Shown piece after piece: positions 7,861-17,028 of a DNA stretch of 64,000 bases. The notes beneath the pieces are model-generated. The model saw only the letters and a list, made by a program, of their open reading frames with translations, did not search any database and was not told where the DNA came from. Position 1 is the stretch's first letter. Each line of letters starts with the position of its first letter. The translations under genes were made by a program, and so were the position numbers. Source of the stretch: Clostridia bacterium (GTDB taxonomy: Bacteria; Bacillota; Clostridia; Christensenellales; DTU072); the NCBI GenBank assembly GCA_017403145.1, contig JAFQOO010000009.1, positions 62,001 to 126,000 of the forward strand, read 5' to 3'.

Positions 7861-9219
7861 ATGCAAAATAAATTCAAGGGAACAAAAATACATTTTATTG
7901 GGATAGGTGGGGTTAGTATGAGTGCCCTAGCAAAACTTTGTTTATTATGGGGGAACAAAGTCAGCGGTTCGGATATAACGTACTCTAAACTTGTCGAAGA
8001 ACTTATCGAGTGGGGTGCCGACGTATACGTTGGTGAAAATAAAGAAAAGATTATGAATGCCGATTTGGTGGTATATAGCGGTGCGATAAAAAACGATAAT
8101 CCCGAATTTTTAATGGCGTTAAACGGCGGTAAAAAAATGATATCGCGCGAGTATTTTTTGTATGAGATAAGCACCGAATTCGATAAGGTCGTAGCTATAA
8201 GTGGAACGCACGGTAAGACTACGGTTTGTGGTATGCTAAGCAAGGTTTTGGAAGAAAGCGAAGTTTATTTTACCGCCCACGTCGGTGGGCAAACTGAAAA
8301 AGGAAATTTGGTTTATAAAGGGAAGGATATTTTTTTGACCGAAGCCTGCGAATATAATAGAAGCTTTCTTACCCTACGACCCGATATCGGCGTTATACTA
8401 AACGTTGAAATGGACCATCCTGACACGTATAAAAATATTGACGAAATAAGTCGTTCTTTTTTGTCTTTTGCATCGGGAATAAAGAGAGACGGAGTACTGA
8501 TTACCAATGCTGATTGTGAAAATTATCATATTATTAAAAGCACATATAAAGATATATTCACCTATGCAATCAATAGTACTGCCGATTTGAAAGCAACTAA
8601 TATTATAAATTATGGTAATGGATATTATGGGTTCCAAATTGTGCAAAAAGGATACCCTAATTGTGATATAAAGTTAAAAGTGGAAGGGTATCATAATATA
8701 TATAACGCGCTTGCAACTTTTAGCTGTGGTATAATGCTTGGGATTGATAGACGCGTTGTCCAAAGGGGTATAGAAAGCTTCAAAGGTGTTAAAGGTAGAT
8801 TCGAGTGCGTAGGGAATAGAAAGGGGGCTTGCATATATCGCGATTATGCACACCATCCAACCGAAATAGTGGCTTCACTGCATACCGCGAGGGAAAAAGT
8901 GGGCTGTGGAAGAATTATAACTTTATTCCAACCGCATACGTTACTAAGAACGGAAGCATTGTTCGACGAGTTTATTGTGGCTCTAAGAGAAACGGATAAA
9001 TTGTACCTTTTAAAGGAATACGTTGCTAGAAAAGAAGCGGGGGGAAAAAGCTCCTACGAGCTTTATAGTGCGCTACGAGAAATGGGGATGGAGTGTTGTT
9101 ACTACGATACTCAGTTAGAGCTTGCAAGCGACGTTATAAGCGAGTTAAAAAAGGGAGATTTGGTTCTTATCCTCGGGGCTGGAGATATAGCCGACATAGG
9201 TGATATTTTAACCAAATAA
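7861..9219 (+). CDS. murC: UDP-N-acetylmuramate--L-alanine ligase
   Basis: MurC (452 residues) adds L-alanine to UDP-MurNAc, the first amino-acid step of peptidoglycan precursor synthesis in the cytoplasm. The N-terminal Rossmann block IHFIGIGGVSMSALA, the ATP loop GTHGKTT at about residue 115, and the late YAHHPTEI block are all diagnostic. There is no Shine-Dalgarno site; TAAAAT ends 5 bases before the ATG, hinting at a short or absent leader, but a convincing -35 at proper spacing is missing. It is monocistronic as far as can be seen. Confidence 0.96.
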   Translation: MQNKFKGTKIHFIGIGGVSMSALAKLCLLWGNKVSGSDITYSKLVEELIEWGADVYVGENKEKIMNADLVVYSGAIKNDNPEFLMALNGGKKMISREYFLYEISTEFDKVVAISGTHGKTTVCGMLSKVLEESEVYFTAHVGGQTEKGNLVYKGKDIFLTEACEYNRSFLTLRPDIGVILNVEMDHPDTYKNIDEISRSFLSFASGIKRDGVLITNADCENYHIIKSTYKDIFTYAINSTADLKATNIINYGNGYYGFQIVQKGYPNCDIKLKVEGYHNIYNALATFSCGIMLGIDRRVVQRGIESFKGVKGRFECVGNRKGACIYRDYAHHPTEIVASLHTAREKVGCGRIITLFQPHTLLRTEALFDEFIVALRETDKLYLLKEYVARKEAGGKSSYELYSALREMGMECCYYDTQLELASDVISELKKGDLVLILGAGDIADIGDILTK

Positions 9220-9247
9220 AAATATATTTTTCTCGGCTAATTTAGTA

Positions 9248-9276
9248 TTGCAAAAGATAGTGTTTCGTGGTATAAT
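9248..9276 (+). promoter_or_regulatory. Promoter of the zinc-less dehydrogenase homologue
   Basis: TTGCAA (9248-9253), 17 bases, TATAAT (9271-9276), followed by a GGGGGAG binding site before the ATG at 9303. Confidence 0.75.
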
Positions 9277-9302
9277 GACTTTACTTTTAAAAGGGGGAGC
9301 CT

Positions 9303-10298
9303 ATGAAGCTTTATACCGCAAACGGAAATAAAGATTTTAAAGTAGTCGAGCTTGAGAATAATGCGCCGGAAGAACTAATCAAACTAAAGATTAGTATGGT
9401 CTATCCTACTCTTGCCGACCTTTCCGTATACGAGGGTAAGTTGGATATAGATTACCCCAGAGTTCCTTGTCGTCTAGCAACCGCAATAGTGGGTGAGGAG
9501 CGTTTGGAATATGGTTTAAAATTTGGCTCCAGAGTGCTTTTGAATCCCTACGTAAACCCCATCGTGCCCGAAGAAGACGATTACTCCGAAGTGGACGTAT
9601 ATGGTATTCACAAAGATGGTTTTTTACGCGACTTTGTTTCTATGCCCATAGATAACGTTATTCCCTTCCCCGAAGAAGTAAAAGAAGACGAGGCTATTTT
9701 TACCGATATAGTGGCGGTAGCTCTTGGCATAATTAACGAAATCAAGCCGGAAAAGGGCGAATATATAGCACTTATAGGCGGTTCACTGCTTATGAACGTT
9801 ACCGCTCAGCTAGCTTTATATTATCAAGCTATACCCATTGTTATAAGCGCTGATGAACGTGCTCTTGCGCTAGCGGAAAAAGTAGGGGTATACTATACGA
9901 TTAACGAGAGATTGGAAGACGTCAAGAAAAAGGTATTTTCCATCACGGGTGGAAGAATGGCGGACCATACCGTACAACACGCAATCGGCAACGTAAATCC
10001 TCGTTTTACCTATTCGCTTGCTTCCCGTGGGGGCGATTGTATAATAGCAGCTCTCAACAGCAACTATATTCCTCGTCAAGAAGTTGACGTCAGTATGATT
10101 GCACAAAACAATTTGGTTGTTAAAGGCGTAAGTTGCGGGCTTAGGGAATTCAATTCCGCGATAAACGTCCTAGCGCAAAAGATACTAAAGTTCGACGATT
10201 TTATAGACCATATAGTTCCTTTACAAGAGGCAAAAGAGCTGTTCGAAGAGTTATCGCAAGATAATTTCCGCTATCAATGTGCGGTAATAAGGGTATAA
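9303..10298 (+). CDS. MDR-family (alcohol dehydrogenase-like) protein without zinc ligands
   Basis: This 331-residue protein follows the medium-chain dehydrogenase plan: an N-terminal GroES-like domain, then a Rossmann half with YIALIGGSLLMNVTAQLA near residue 158, and a C-terminal segment ending in FDDFIDHIVPLQEAKELFEE. In the catalytic zinc positions the usual Cys and His-Glu are replaced (YPTLADLSVYEG; VPCRLATAIVG), and the four-cysteine structural lobe is absent (YVNPIVPEEDDY region). The nucleotide glycine pattern GxxGxxG is also altered. It may be a non-catalytic or zinc-independent relative; substrate unknown. It is a single gene under its own promoter. Confidence 0.75.
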   Translation: MKLYTANGNKDFKVVELENNAPEELIKLKISMVYPTLADLSVYEGKLDIDYPRVPCRLATAIVGEERLEYGLKFGSRVLLNPYVNPIVPEEDDYSEVDVYGIHKDGFLRDFVSMPIDNVIPFPEEVKEDEAIFTDIVAVALGIINEIKPEKGEYIALIGGSLLMNVTAQLALYYQAIPIVISADERALALAEKVGVYYTINERLEDVKKKVFSITGGRMADHTVQHAIGNVNPRFTYSLASRGGDCIIAALNSNYIPRQEVDVSMIAQNNLVVKGVSCGLREFNSAINVLAQKILKFDDFIDHIVPLQEAKELFEELSQDNFRYQCAVIRV

Positions 10299-10344
10299 AG
10301 ATAAAAAAGACGAGTAAAAATTATAATATGTCGGTTAAAATTAG

Positions 10345-10373
10345 TTGACATACTTAAATATTATAATTATAAT
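10345..10373 (+). promoter_or_regulatory. Consensus promoter of rpmE
   Basis: TTGACA (10345-10350), a 17-base spacer and TATAAT (10368-10373): an exact sigma-A consensus, fitting a ribosomal protein gene. Confidence 0.9.
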
Positions 10374-10419
10374 AATTAAGCACTTTTACGAAAAATATGA
10401 GCAAACGAGGTAAATAGAT

Positions 10420-10626
10420 ATGAAAGAAAAAATCCATCCTAACTATAAAGTAGTTGACGTTGTATGTGCTTGTGGCGCAAAATTCAGAGCTGGCACCACC
10501 AAGAACGTTGACGTTCTTAAAGTTGATATCTGCAGTCAATGTCATCCCTTCTACACCGGCAAACAAAAGGTAGTAGATATGGGCGGTAGAGTTGACCAAT
10601 TCAACAAGCGTTACGGCAGAAAATAA
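10420..10626 (+). CDS. rpmE: 50S ribosomal protein L31 (zinc form)
   Basis: This 68-residue L31 begins [10 protein letters not shown] and keeps all four zinc cysteines (CAC near residue 16 and CSQC near residue 38), so it is the C+ zinc-binding paralogue. L31 bridges the two ribosomal subunits. It has its own consensus promoter and terminator, upstream of the yqhQ-prmC-prfA group, an order common in Clostridia. Confidence 0.98.
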   Translation: MKEKIHPNYKVVDVVCACGAKFRAGTTKNVDVLKVDICSQCHPFYTGKQKVVDMGGRVDQFNKRYGRK

Positions 10627-10650
10627 GTTTAGTAAACATCAATTTCTAGG

Positions 10651-10678
10651 TAGGTGCAGTTGAATCTGCACCTATTTT
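10651..10678 (+). terminator. Terminator after rpmE
   Basis: TAGGTGCAG pairs with CTGCACCTA across TTGAAT, followed by TTTT. It separates rpmE from the fusion gene, possibly only partly, since no clear promoter lies in the 22 bases that follow. Confidence 0.8.
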
Positions 10679-10700
10679 GTTAAATTAGAGATTAAGAAAT

Positions 10701-12506
10701 ATGGCAAGGAAGAATTGTACCAACATTGGTGGGCAAGCTGTACTTGAAGGCGTAATGATGCGTGGCAAGACTGCAGAAGCAGTGGCTGTTCGCGACCCAT
10801 ATGGCAAAATTCAAGTGGAAAGTAAACGTCTACCCGAAAATAAGTCTATTGCCTACAAGATACCCGTTGTTAGGGGCGTTTTGAGTTTTATAAACAGTCT
10901 TATAGGTGGTTCCCAACTTATAATGCGTTCGGGCGAAGTTTACGGAGAGGAAGTAGAAAGCGAACCTAGTAAGGCAGATTTATGGTTACAAAAGCATCTA
11001 AAAATAGATTCCATTAAACTTGCTACTTATATCGGTTTAGTGCTTGGGCTTGCTCTTGCTGTAGGCTTATTTATAATAGTTCCCACTCTAATCAAAAACT
11101 ACGTATTCGGGCTTATAGATATGAGCTCTCTTGGCGTATGGGCCAATTTTGTGGAAAATTTGGCACTTGGTCTATTGAGAATTTTGATATTCTTAGGATA
11201 TCTTTTATCGGTATCTTCTATGAAAGAAATCAAAAGACTCTTTGCTTATCACGGAGCCGAGCATAAGACCATTGCTTGCTACGAAGCCGGCGAGGAGTTA
11301 ACCCCCGAAAACGTTAAGAAGCACACTCGCATACACGATAGATGTGGTACCAATTTTATGTTTATAGTAATGATGGTATCCATTTTATTCTTTGCTATTT
11401 TCTTTTCTTTGGTTGAAGCGATAAGCGGTTGGAAACCGGAAAAACAAATATACGAAATTCTAATTAGACTAGCAGCTCTACCGTTGATAGCCGGTCTTAG
11501 TTACGAAGCTCTAAAGCTATTTGCAAAGTTCGATAATATATTTGCTCGTATATTCAAAGCTCCCGGTAGAGCAATGCAATATATAACCACTAAAGAGCCC
11601 GACGAGAGTATGATAGAGGTTGCTATTGTAGCATTCAAGACCGTATTGGAGTTAGAAAGTGATTCCGAAAAAGAAACTACAACTTTCCGCACCTCGGTAA
11701 CCGTTAAAAAGGTACTAGAGGATATGAAGGCTATTAACGCGGAACGTGAGTACGAAAACGAAGAAATTTTAATGTGCCTATGCGGTTATGAAAATCGTTT
11801 AGCACTCAATCGCGCAAAAGTACTATATAAGGATATAGCGGACAAAGCCCTAGAAATTTGCAAAAAAAGAGTAGAGAGCAATATCCCTTTACAATATTTA
11901 TTGGGTAAAGCTAACTTTTACGGAAATGAGTTTAAAGTTGACTCTAACGTACTTATACCTAGATTTGATACCGAAATTTTGGTGGAACGCGCGTTAAAAG
12001 AAATAGGGGAAAAAGAGGCTCGCGTGCTTGATATGTGTACGGGTTCCGGAGCTATAGCAATAACCGTTGCACTCAACTCGAAAGCAACCGTAGTAGCAAG
12101 TGATATTTCTCCTCTAGCACTAAACGTAGCTCGTAGAAACGCGCTTGATAAATGCGTTAGCGTGGAGTTTATAGAGAGTGATTTGTTTGACAAAATCGAG
12201 GGTAAATTCGACTATATTCTCATAAATCCCCCTTATATTCCCACTAGTGATATAGAAACTTTAGATGCGGAAGTAAAAGATTACGAACCTATCCTTGCAC
12301 TTGATGGTGGCGTCGATGGTATGGACGTATATCGCAAAATTGCAAGTGAATATCAAAACTACTTGAACGAAAACGGTGTTCTTATGCTGGAAATCGGCAT
12401 AAACCAAACCGAGCAAATAAAAGAGCTATTTGGCACCGTAGAGTTTATAAAAGACTATAACAATCCCCCTATAGAAAGGGTAGCGATAATCCGCAAGGGA
12501 GAATAA
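10701..12506 (+). CDS. YqhQ (DUF1385)-PrmC fusion: membrane protein plus release-factor glutamine methyltransferase
   Basis: One unbroken 601-residue frame joins two usually separate genes. Residues 1 to about 315 match YqhQ/DUF1385 (NIGGQAVLEGVMMRG, YHGAEHKTI, and RCGTNF, with several membrane segments). Residues about 330-601 match PrmC/HemK, which methylates the glutamine of the GGQ motif in release factors: SAM site MCTGSGAIAI near 445 and catalytic NPPY at 509-512. prfA, its substrate gene, starts 2 bases after the stop. No internal ribosome binding site stands out at the junction, so a true fused protein with a cytoplasmic methyltransferase tethered to the membrane is likely. Confidence 0.88.
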   Translation: MARKNCTNIGGQAVLEGVMMRGKTAEAVAVRDPYGKIQVESKRLPENKSIAYKIPVVRGVLSFINSLIGGSQLIMRSGEVYGEEVESEPSKADLWLQKHLKIDSIKLATYIGLVLGLALAVGLFIIVPTLIKNYVFGLIDMSSLGVWANFVENLALGLLRILIFLGYLLSVSSMKEIKRLFAYHGAEHKTIACYEAGEELTPENVKKHTRIHDRCGTNFMFIVMMVSILFFAIFFSLVEAISGWKPEKQIYEILIRLAALPLIAGLSYEALKLFAKFDNIFARIFKAPGRAMQYITTKEPDESMIEVAIVAFKTVLELESDSEKETTTFRTSVTVKKVLEDMKAINAEREYENEEILMCLCGYENRLALNRAKVLYKDIADKALEICKKRVESNIPLQYLLGKANFYGNEFKVDSNVLIPRFDTEILVERALKEIGEKEARVLDMCTGSGAIAITVALNSKATVVASDISPLALNVARRNALDKCVSVEFIESDLFDKIEGKFDYILINPPYIPTSDIETLDAEVKDYEPILALDGGVDGMDVYRKIASEYQNYLNENGVLMLEIGINQTEQIKELFGTVEFIKDYNNPPIERVAIIRKGE

Positions 12507-12507
12507 T

Positions 12508-13575
12508 ATGTTTGAAAAATTAGATTTTATGCGCGCACGTTTTGCCGAATTGAACGAGTTGATAGGCAAACCGGAAATCGTAGCCAAGCAAGAAGAGTGG
12601 CAAAAGCTTGTTAAAGAGCACTCTCAACTAGGACCTATCGTAGAAGCCTACGAGCAATATCTTGCATATCAAGACCAAATGGCAGATTGCAAGGAAATGA
12701 TGAAAGCCGACGACAAAGAAATGGCGGAAATGGCAGAGATAGAATATTATGATTTGCGCGACAAGAAGGACCAGCTTGAAGGCGAAATCAAGATAATGCT
12801 ATTGCCCAAAGACCCTATGGACGAAAAGAACGTTATTATCGAAATTCGTGGTGGAGCAGGTGGCGAAGAAGCCGCGTTGTTTGCATACGAGTTAATGAGA
12901 ATGTATCATTTCTTTGCAGATAGACTTCGTTGGAAGGTTGAAGATATCAACGTTAACCAAACCGAACTAGGCGGAGTTAAGGAAGCCGTATTTATGATTA
13001 ACGGTAAGGGCGCATATTCAAAGATGAAATACGAAAGTGGCGTTCACCGTGTTCAACGTGTTCCCGAAACCGAATCTCAAGGCAGAGTTCATACCTCTAC
13101 AGTAACCGTAGCGGTTCTTCCCGAAGCAGAAGAAGTTGCGGTTGAGTATAACGAAAAGGACTTCAAAATTGATACCTATCGTTCAGGTGGTGCAGGCGGA
13201 CAACACGTTAATAAAACGGAATCCGCAGTTCGTATTACTCACTTGCCTACCGGCATAGTAGTAGAATGCCAAGATGAGCGTTCACAAATAAAGAATAGGG
13301 AAAAGGCTTGGAAGGTTATGAACTCGCGTTTATACGACCATTTCCGTACCCTCAAAGATAAAGAGTATGCCGAAAACCGCAAAACCCAAGTTGGTACCGG
13401 CGACCGTTCAGAACGTATACGTACCTATAATTTCCCTCAAGGCAGAGTTACCGACCACCGTATTGGATATACCTTATATTCACTCGATGAATTTATGAAT
13501 GGTGATATGTTCCAAATGGTAGAAGCATTGGCACTAGCCGACCAAACCGCAAAACTCGAAAAGATTACCGACTAG
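12508..13575 (+). CDS. prfA: Peptide chain release factor 1
   Basis: RF1 (355 residues) reads UAA and UAG and triggers peptide release. The hydrolysis motif GGQ is at residues 230-232, and the stop-codon-reading motif is PET in RVPETESQGRVH, the RF1 rather than RF2 (SPF) form. The gene starts right after the PrmC-containing fusion, whose methyltransferase would modify Gln232. Confidence 0.98.
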   Translation: MFEKLDFMRARFAELNELIGKPEIVAKQEEWQKLVKEHSQLGPIVEAYEQYLAYQDQMADCKEMMKADDKEMAEMAEIEYYDLRDKKDQLEGEIKIMLLPKDPMDEKNVIIEIRGGAGGEEAALFAYELMRMYHFFADRLRWKVEDINVNQTELGGVKEAVFMINGKGAYSKMKYESGVHRVQRVPETESQGRVHTSTVTVAVLPEAEEVAVEYNEKDFKIDTYRSGGAGGQHVNKTESAVRITHLPTGIVVECQDERSQIKNREKAWKVMNSRLYDHFRTLKDKEYAENRKTQVGTGDRSERIRTYNFPQGRVTDHRIGYTLYSLDEFMNGDMFQMVEALALADQTAKLEKITD

Positions 13576-13608
13576 GATTTAATCTAAAGTTAGTAAAAGG
13601 AGTAAAGT

Positions 13609-15006
13609 ATGAAGGATAAAATATTCTATAACGAAACACGAAATCTACTTGAAACACACAACTTTACCCATACGTTACAAAACGTGGAAGAACCTCAACT
13701 TTTCCGCACGATGTTCGATTATGAGAGCATACCTAAAACGTTGTTCAATTTTACCCACGTTCCTATGCTATGTCCAAAAGAAATTTGGATAACCGATACA
13801 ACTTTCCGCGACGGACAACAAGCACAACAACCCTTTACGGTTGAGCAAATAGTAGATTTATATAAGCTTATATCCAAGCTAGGCGGACCCAAAGGATTGG
13901 TACGTCAATCGGAGTTCTTTATCTATAGCGAAAAGGATAAAGAAGCGGTAAATAGGTGCCTAGACCTTGGATTAGAGTTCCCCGAAGTTACATCTTGGAT
14001 ACGTGCGAACGAAAAAGATTTCCGCCTCGTCAAAGAGATGGGACTAAAAGAAACGGGTATATTGGTATCTTGCTCGGACTACCACATTTTCAAGAAAATG
14101 AACCTTACTCGTAAGCAAGCAATCGATAAATATCTAGGCATAGTTAAAGATGCGCTATCCATTGGCGTTCGTCCTCGTTGCCACTTTGAAGATATTACTC
14201 GTGCCGATTATTATGGCTTTGTAGTTCCCTTTGCAACAGCCCTAAAAGAGTTGATGGACGAAAGCGGTATACCGATTAAGATTCGTTGTTGCGATACTTT
14301 GGGTTATGGCGTAAGCTATCCCGGTGCAGCAATGCCTCGTTCCGTTCCCGGTATTATATATGGTTTAAACCACTATGCAGAAATACCTTCTTCTCTACTA
14401 GAGTGGCACGGACACAACGACTTCTATAAGGTAGTAACCAATGCCGCAACCGCTTGGTTATACGGATGTAGTGGCGTTAACTGTTCTCTTCTAGGAATAG
14501 GCGAAAGAACGGGCAACTGTCCCTTGGAAGCAATGGCAATAGAATATGCTTCTATTCGTGGCACAACCGACGGAATGGATTTGAGTGTTATTACCGAAAT
14601 AGGAGAGTACTTCGAAAACGAACTCGGATACAAGATTCCCCCGCGCACTCCGTTTGTAGGTAGGGCTTTCAATCTGACTAAGGCAGGTATCCACGCCGAC
14701 GGAATGTTAAAGGACGAGGAAATATACAACATATTCAACACCCAAAAGATACTAAATCGTCCTCCGCTAGTAGCGATAGATTCTCATTCGGGACTAGCAG
14801 GTATAGCATTTTGGATTAACGCTTACTTCAATCTTCCCGATAGCAAAAAAATCGACAAGCGCGACCCCATCGTAGTGGCTCTAAAGGAAGAAATCGATAA
14901 AGAATATCTTGAAGGAAGAAATACCGTAATAAGCGACGAGGAAATTCTAAACGTTATTGCACGTATAGATAAGCCTAGATATCGCAAGTTGATGCAACAC
15001 AAATAA
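13609..15006 (+). CDS. Probable (Re)-type citrate synthase (DRE-TIM metallolyase family)
   Basis: This 465-residue protein belongs to the isopropylmalate/homocitrate synthase superfamily. TTFRDGQQ at about residues 64-71 is the metal and acyl-CoA core, CHFEDITRADYYGF and HGHNDFYK follow in order, and NCSLLGIGERTGNCPLE closes the barrel. The long stretches LGGPKGLVRQSEFF, FPEVTSWIRA and ETGILVSCSDYHIF match what I recall of clostridial Re-citrate synthases rather than true LeuA, and no leucine genes are nearby. It would condense acetyl-CoA and oxaloacetate toward 2-oxoglutarate. The alternative is a homocitrate or isopropylmalate synthase. Confidence 0.68.
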   Translation: MKDKIFYNETRNLLETHNFTHTLQNVEEPQLFRTMFDYESIPKTLFNFTHVPMLCPKEIWITDTTFRDGQQAQQPFTVEQIVDLYKLISKLGGPKGLVRQSEFFIYSEKDKEAVNRCLDLGLEFPEVTSWIRANEKDFRLVKEMGLKETGILVSCSDYHIFKKMNLTRKQAIDKYLGIVKDALSIGVRPRCHFEDITRADYYGFVVPFATALKELMDESGIPIKIRCCDTLGYGVSYPGAAMPRSVPGIIYGLNHYAEIPSSLLEWHGHNDFYKVVTNAATAWLYGCSGVNCSLLGIGERTGNCPLEAMAIEYASIRGTTDGMDLSVITEIGEYFENELGYKIPPRTPFVGRAFNLTKAGIHADGMLKDEEIYNIFNTQKILNRPPLVAIDSHSGLAGIAFWINAYFNLPDSKKIDKRDPIVVALKEEIDKEYLEGRNTVISDEEILNVIARIDKPRYRKLMQHK

Positions 15007-15039
15007 TGTTAAGGTTTGGTGAAAATTAAATTTACCCCC

Positions 15040-15067
15040 TTGAAATATTTATAAAAGATGATACAAT
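15040..15067 (+). promoter_or_regulatory. Promoter before the P-loop protein and thrC
   Basis: TTGAAA (15040-15045), 16 bases, TACAAT (15062-15067). It likely drives the group from 15119 through trpS and possibly beyond, since the genes are tightly spaced. Confidence 0.6.
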
Positions 15068-15118
15068 AAATATATCAATAATATTTTAATTATTGAACTA
15101 TAGAATTAGTGAGGAATT

Positions 15119-15532
15119 ATGATACAAATTATTTATGGCTCAAAAGGTTCAGGTAAAACCAAAAGAATAATTGACCAGGCGAACTCCAGTATTGCGAAGG
15201 AGCTAGGAGATATCGTCTTTATTTCGGATACCTCTCGCTACATAAGGGAAATCAAGTACCAAATTAGATTTACCAACTCTAAAGATTCTAACATTAAAAC
15301 CGAAGACGGACTTCTTGGTTTTATACAAGGTATGATAGAAGCCAATTACGATATTCGTTTGTTCTATATTGACGGTATCGCAAGAATGATTGGCAAAGAT
15401 ATAAGCGATATGGAAGGCTTCTTCGAAAGACTCAAGGCAATTGCTGCTAAGAGTGAAGCAACTTTCGTGCTCACCATCTCTGCAGATTATGACGAACTTC
15501 CTGCATATTTAAAGGAAATCGCAAACAAATAA
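15119..15532 (+). CDS. Small P-loop ATPase-like protein of unknown role
   Basis: This 137-residue protein begins with a Walker A motif, YGSKGSGKT (residues 5-13), and a hydrophobic strand ending in acidic residues (LFYIDG near residue 83) that could be Walker B. It is too short for a full AAA or ABC ATPase. I do not recognise a specific family. It lies 9 bases ahead of thrC, whose AAGGAG site follows its stop, so it is co-transcribed with thrC and trpS. The function is not inferred. Confidence 0.65.
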   Translation: MIQIIYGSKGSGKTKRIIDQANSSIAKELGDIVFISDTSRYIREIKYQIRFTNSKDSNIKTEDGLLGFIQGMIEANYDIRLFYIDGIARMIGKDISDMEGFFERLKAIAAKSEATFVLTISADYDELPAYLKEIANK

Positions 15533-15541
15533 GGAGTATTT

Positions 15542-17023
15542 ATGGACTTTATTAGCACTCGCGGTCTAGGTGCGGTTAGCGCCGGTACCGCTATCCTCAA
15601 AGGGATTGCTGAAGATGGCGGACTATATGTTCCGTCATTTTTTCCTAAACTAAGCAAAGAAGATTTACGCAATATGGTTGCTATGGATTATGCAGAGCGT
15701 GCAGCTTGCATAATAGGTATGTTCTTGAGCGATTATAGCGAAGCGGAGCTTTTAGACTACGCGCGCAAGGCATACGCAAGATTCGACGGAGAACCCGCTC
15801 CCGTAATCGGTGTTGACGAAACAACCTATATTATGGAGCTATTCCACGGACCTACCCTCGCATTCAAGGATATTGCTTTAACGCTACTTCCCCATTTGAT
15901 GGGCGCCGCTCACAAAAAGTGCGGTTCGGATAAAAAGACCTTGATTTTGGTTGCGACAAGCGGGGACACCGGTAAAGCGGCAATAGAGGGCTTCAAGAAC
16001 GTGGATGGTACCGAGATAGTTGTAATCTATCCTAGCGAAGGCGTATCGGCACTACAAAAACTCCAAATGCAAACCTCTAATGGTAATAACGTTCACGTTT
16101 TAGGTATAAAAGGTAATTTCGACGATGCACAAAGTGCTGTTAAGAGGATATTCAATTCCGCCGAGGCTAAGGCAAGGTTCGAAAAATTGGGTTATGCACT
16201 TTCCAGCGCAAACTCCATAAATTGGGGTAGACTTGTTCCCCAAATCGTATATTATATTTCCGCATATGTCGATATGTTGGGCTGTGATGAAATAGCAGAG
16301 GGCGAGGAAATAAACTTTGTTGTTCCCACCGGTAACTTTGGCGACGTTTTAGCAGGTTACTATGCAAAGAAGATGGGACTTCCCGTAAGCAAATTGATAG
16401 TTGCTTCCAATATCAACAACGTTTTGACCGAGTTCTTCACTACCGGTAAATACGACACCAATCGCCCCTTCCACAAGACAATGAGTCCAAGTATGGATAT
16501 TCTAATTAGCTCCAACCTAGAAAGGCTATTGTTTGAAATATTCGATAGAGATGCAACGAAGGTTCGCGAACTAATGGATAGTCTAAAGAACGATGGCGAA
16601 TATAGCGTTGATTTGGACGAAATATTCGATAAAGTTCCCGAATTTTTGGCATATAGCTCGGATGAAGACGGTACCGAGGCAACCATAGACAACTTCTTTG
16701 AAACCTATGATTATCTACTAGACCCCCATACCGCTGTTGCAGTCAATTCATATAACGATTATCTAACCGAAACGGGCGACCAAACCAAGACCGTAGTAGT
16801 ATCTACCGCAAGCCCCTATAAGTTTGCTCACGACGTATACGAAGCAGTATCGGGTAAAGACGAACCCGAACCCTTTAGAGCGGTTAAAAAGCTACATTCC
16901 TATACTATGACCGCTATACCAAAGGAAATAAGTGAACTTGAAACAATGGACCCCATCCATACAGACGTAGTGGAGGTTAAGGATATAGAAAAGGCAATAT
17001 TTGCCTACTTTGAAAAGGAATAA
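15542..17023 (+). CDS. thrC: Threonine synthase
   Basis: This PLP enzyme (493 residues) turns O-phosphohomoserine into threonine. The PLP lysine lies in GPTLAFKDIAL (about residue 106), preceded by the N-terminal ISTRG block. VATSGDTGKAAIEGF and VVPTGNFGDVLAGYYAKKMG are the phosphate-binding and second PLP blocks. Its length fits the longer, yeast-like threonine synthase form. It is followed 5 bases later by trpS. Confidence 0.95.
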   Translation: MDFISTRGLGAVSAGTAILKGIAEDGGLYVPSFFPKLSKEDLRNMVAMDYAERAACIIGMFLSDYSEAELLDYARKAYARFDGEPAPVIGVDETTYIMELFHGPTLAFKDIALTLLPHLMGAAHKKCGSDKKTLILVATSGDTGKAAIEGFKNVDGTEIVVIYPSEGVSALQKLQMQTSNGNNVHVLGIKGNFDDAQSAVKRIFNSAEAKARFEKLGYALSSANSINWGRLVPQIVYYISAYVDMLGCDEIAEGEEINFVVPTGNFGDVLAGYYAKKMGLPVSKLIVASNINNVLTEFFTTGKYDTNRPFHKTMSPSMDILISSNLERLLFEIFDRDATKVRELMDSLKNDGEYSVDLDEIFDKVPEFLAYSSDEDGTEATIDNFFETYDYLLDPHTAVAVNSYNDYLTETGDQTKTVVVSTASPYKFAHDVYEAVSGKDEPEPFRAVKKLHSYTMTAIPKEISELETMDPIHTDVVEVKDIEKAIFAYFEKE

Positions 17024-17028
17024 TAATT

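Noticed and set aside
7823..7861. Leaderless promoter for murC
   Set aside because: A TAAAAT is near the ATG but the best -35 (TTTACA) is 20 bases away, unlike the four clean cases.
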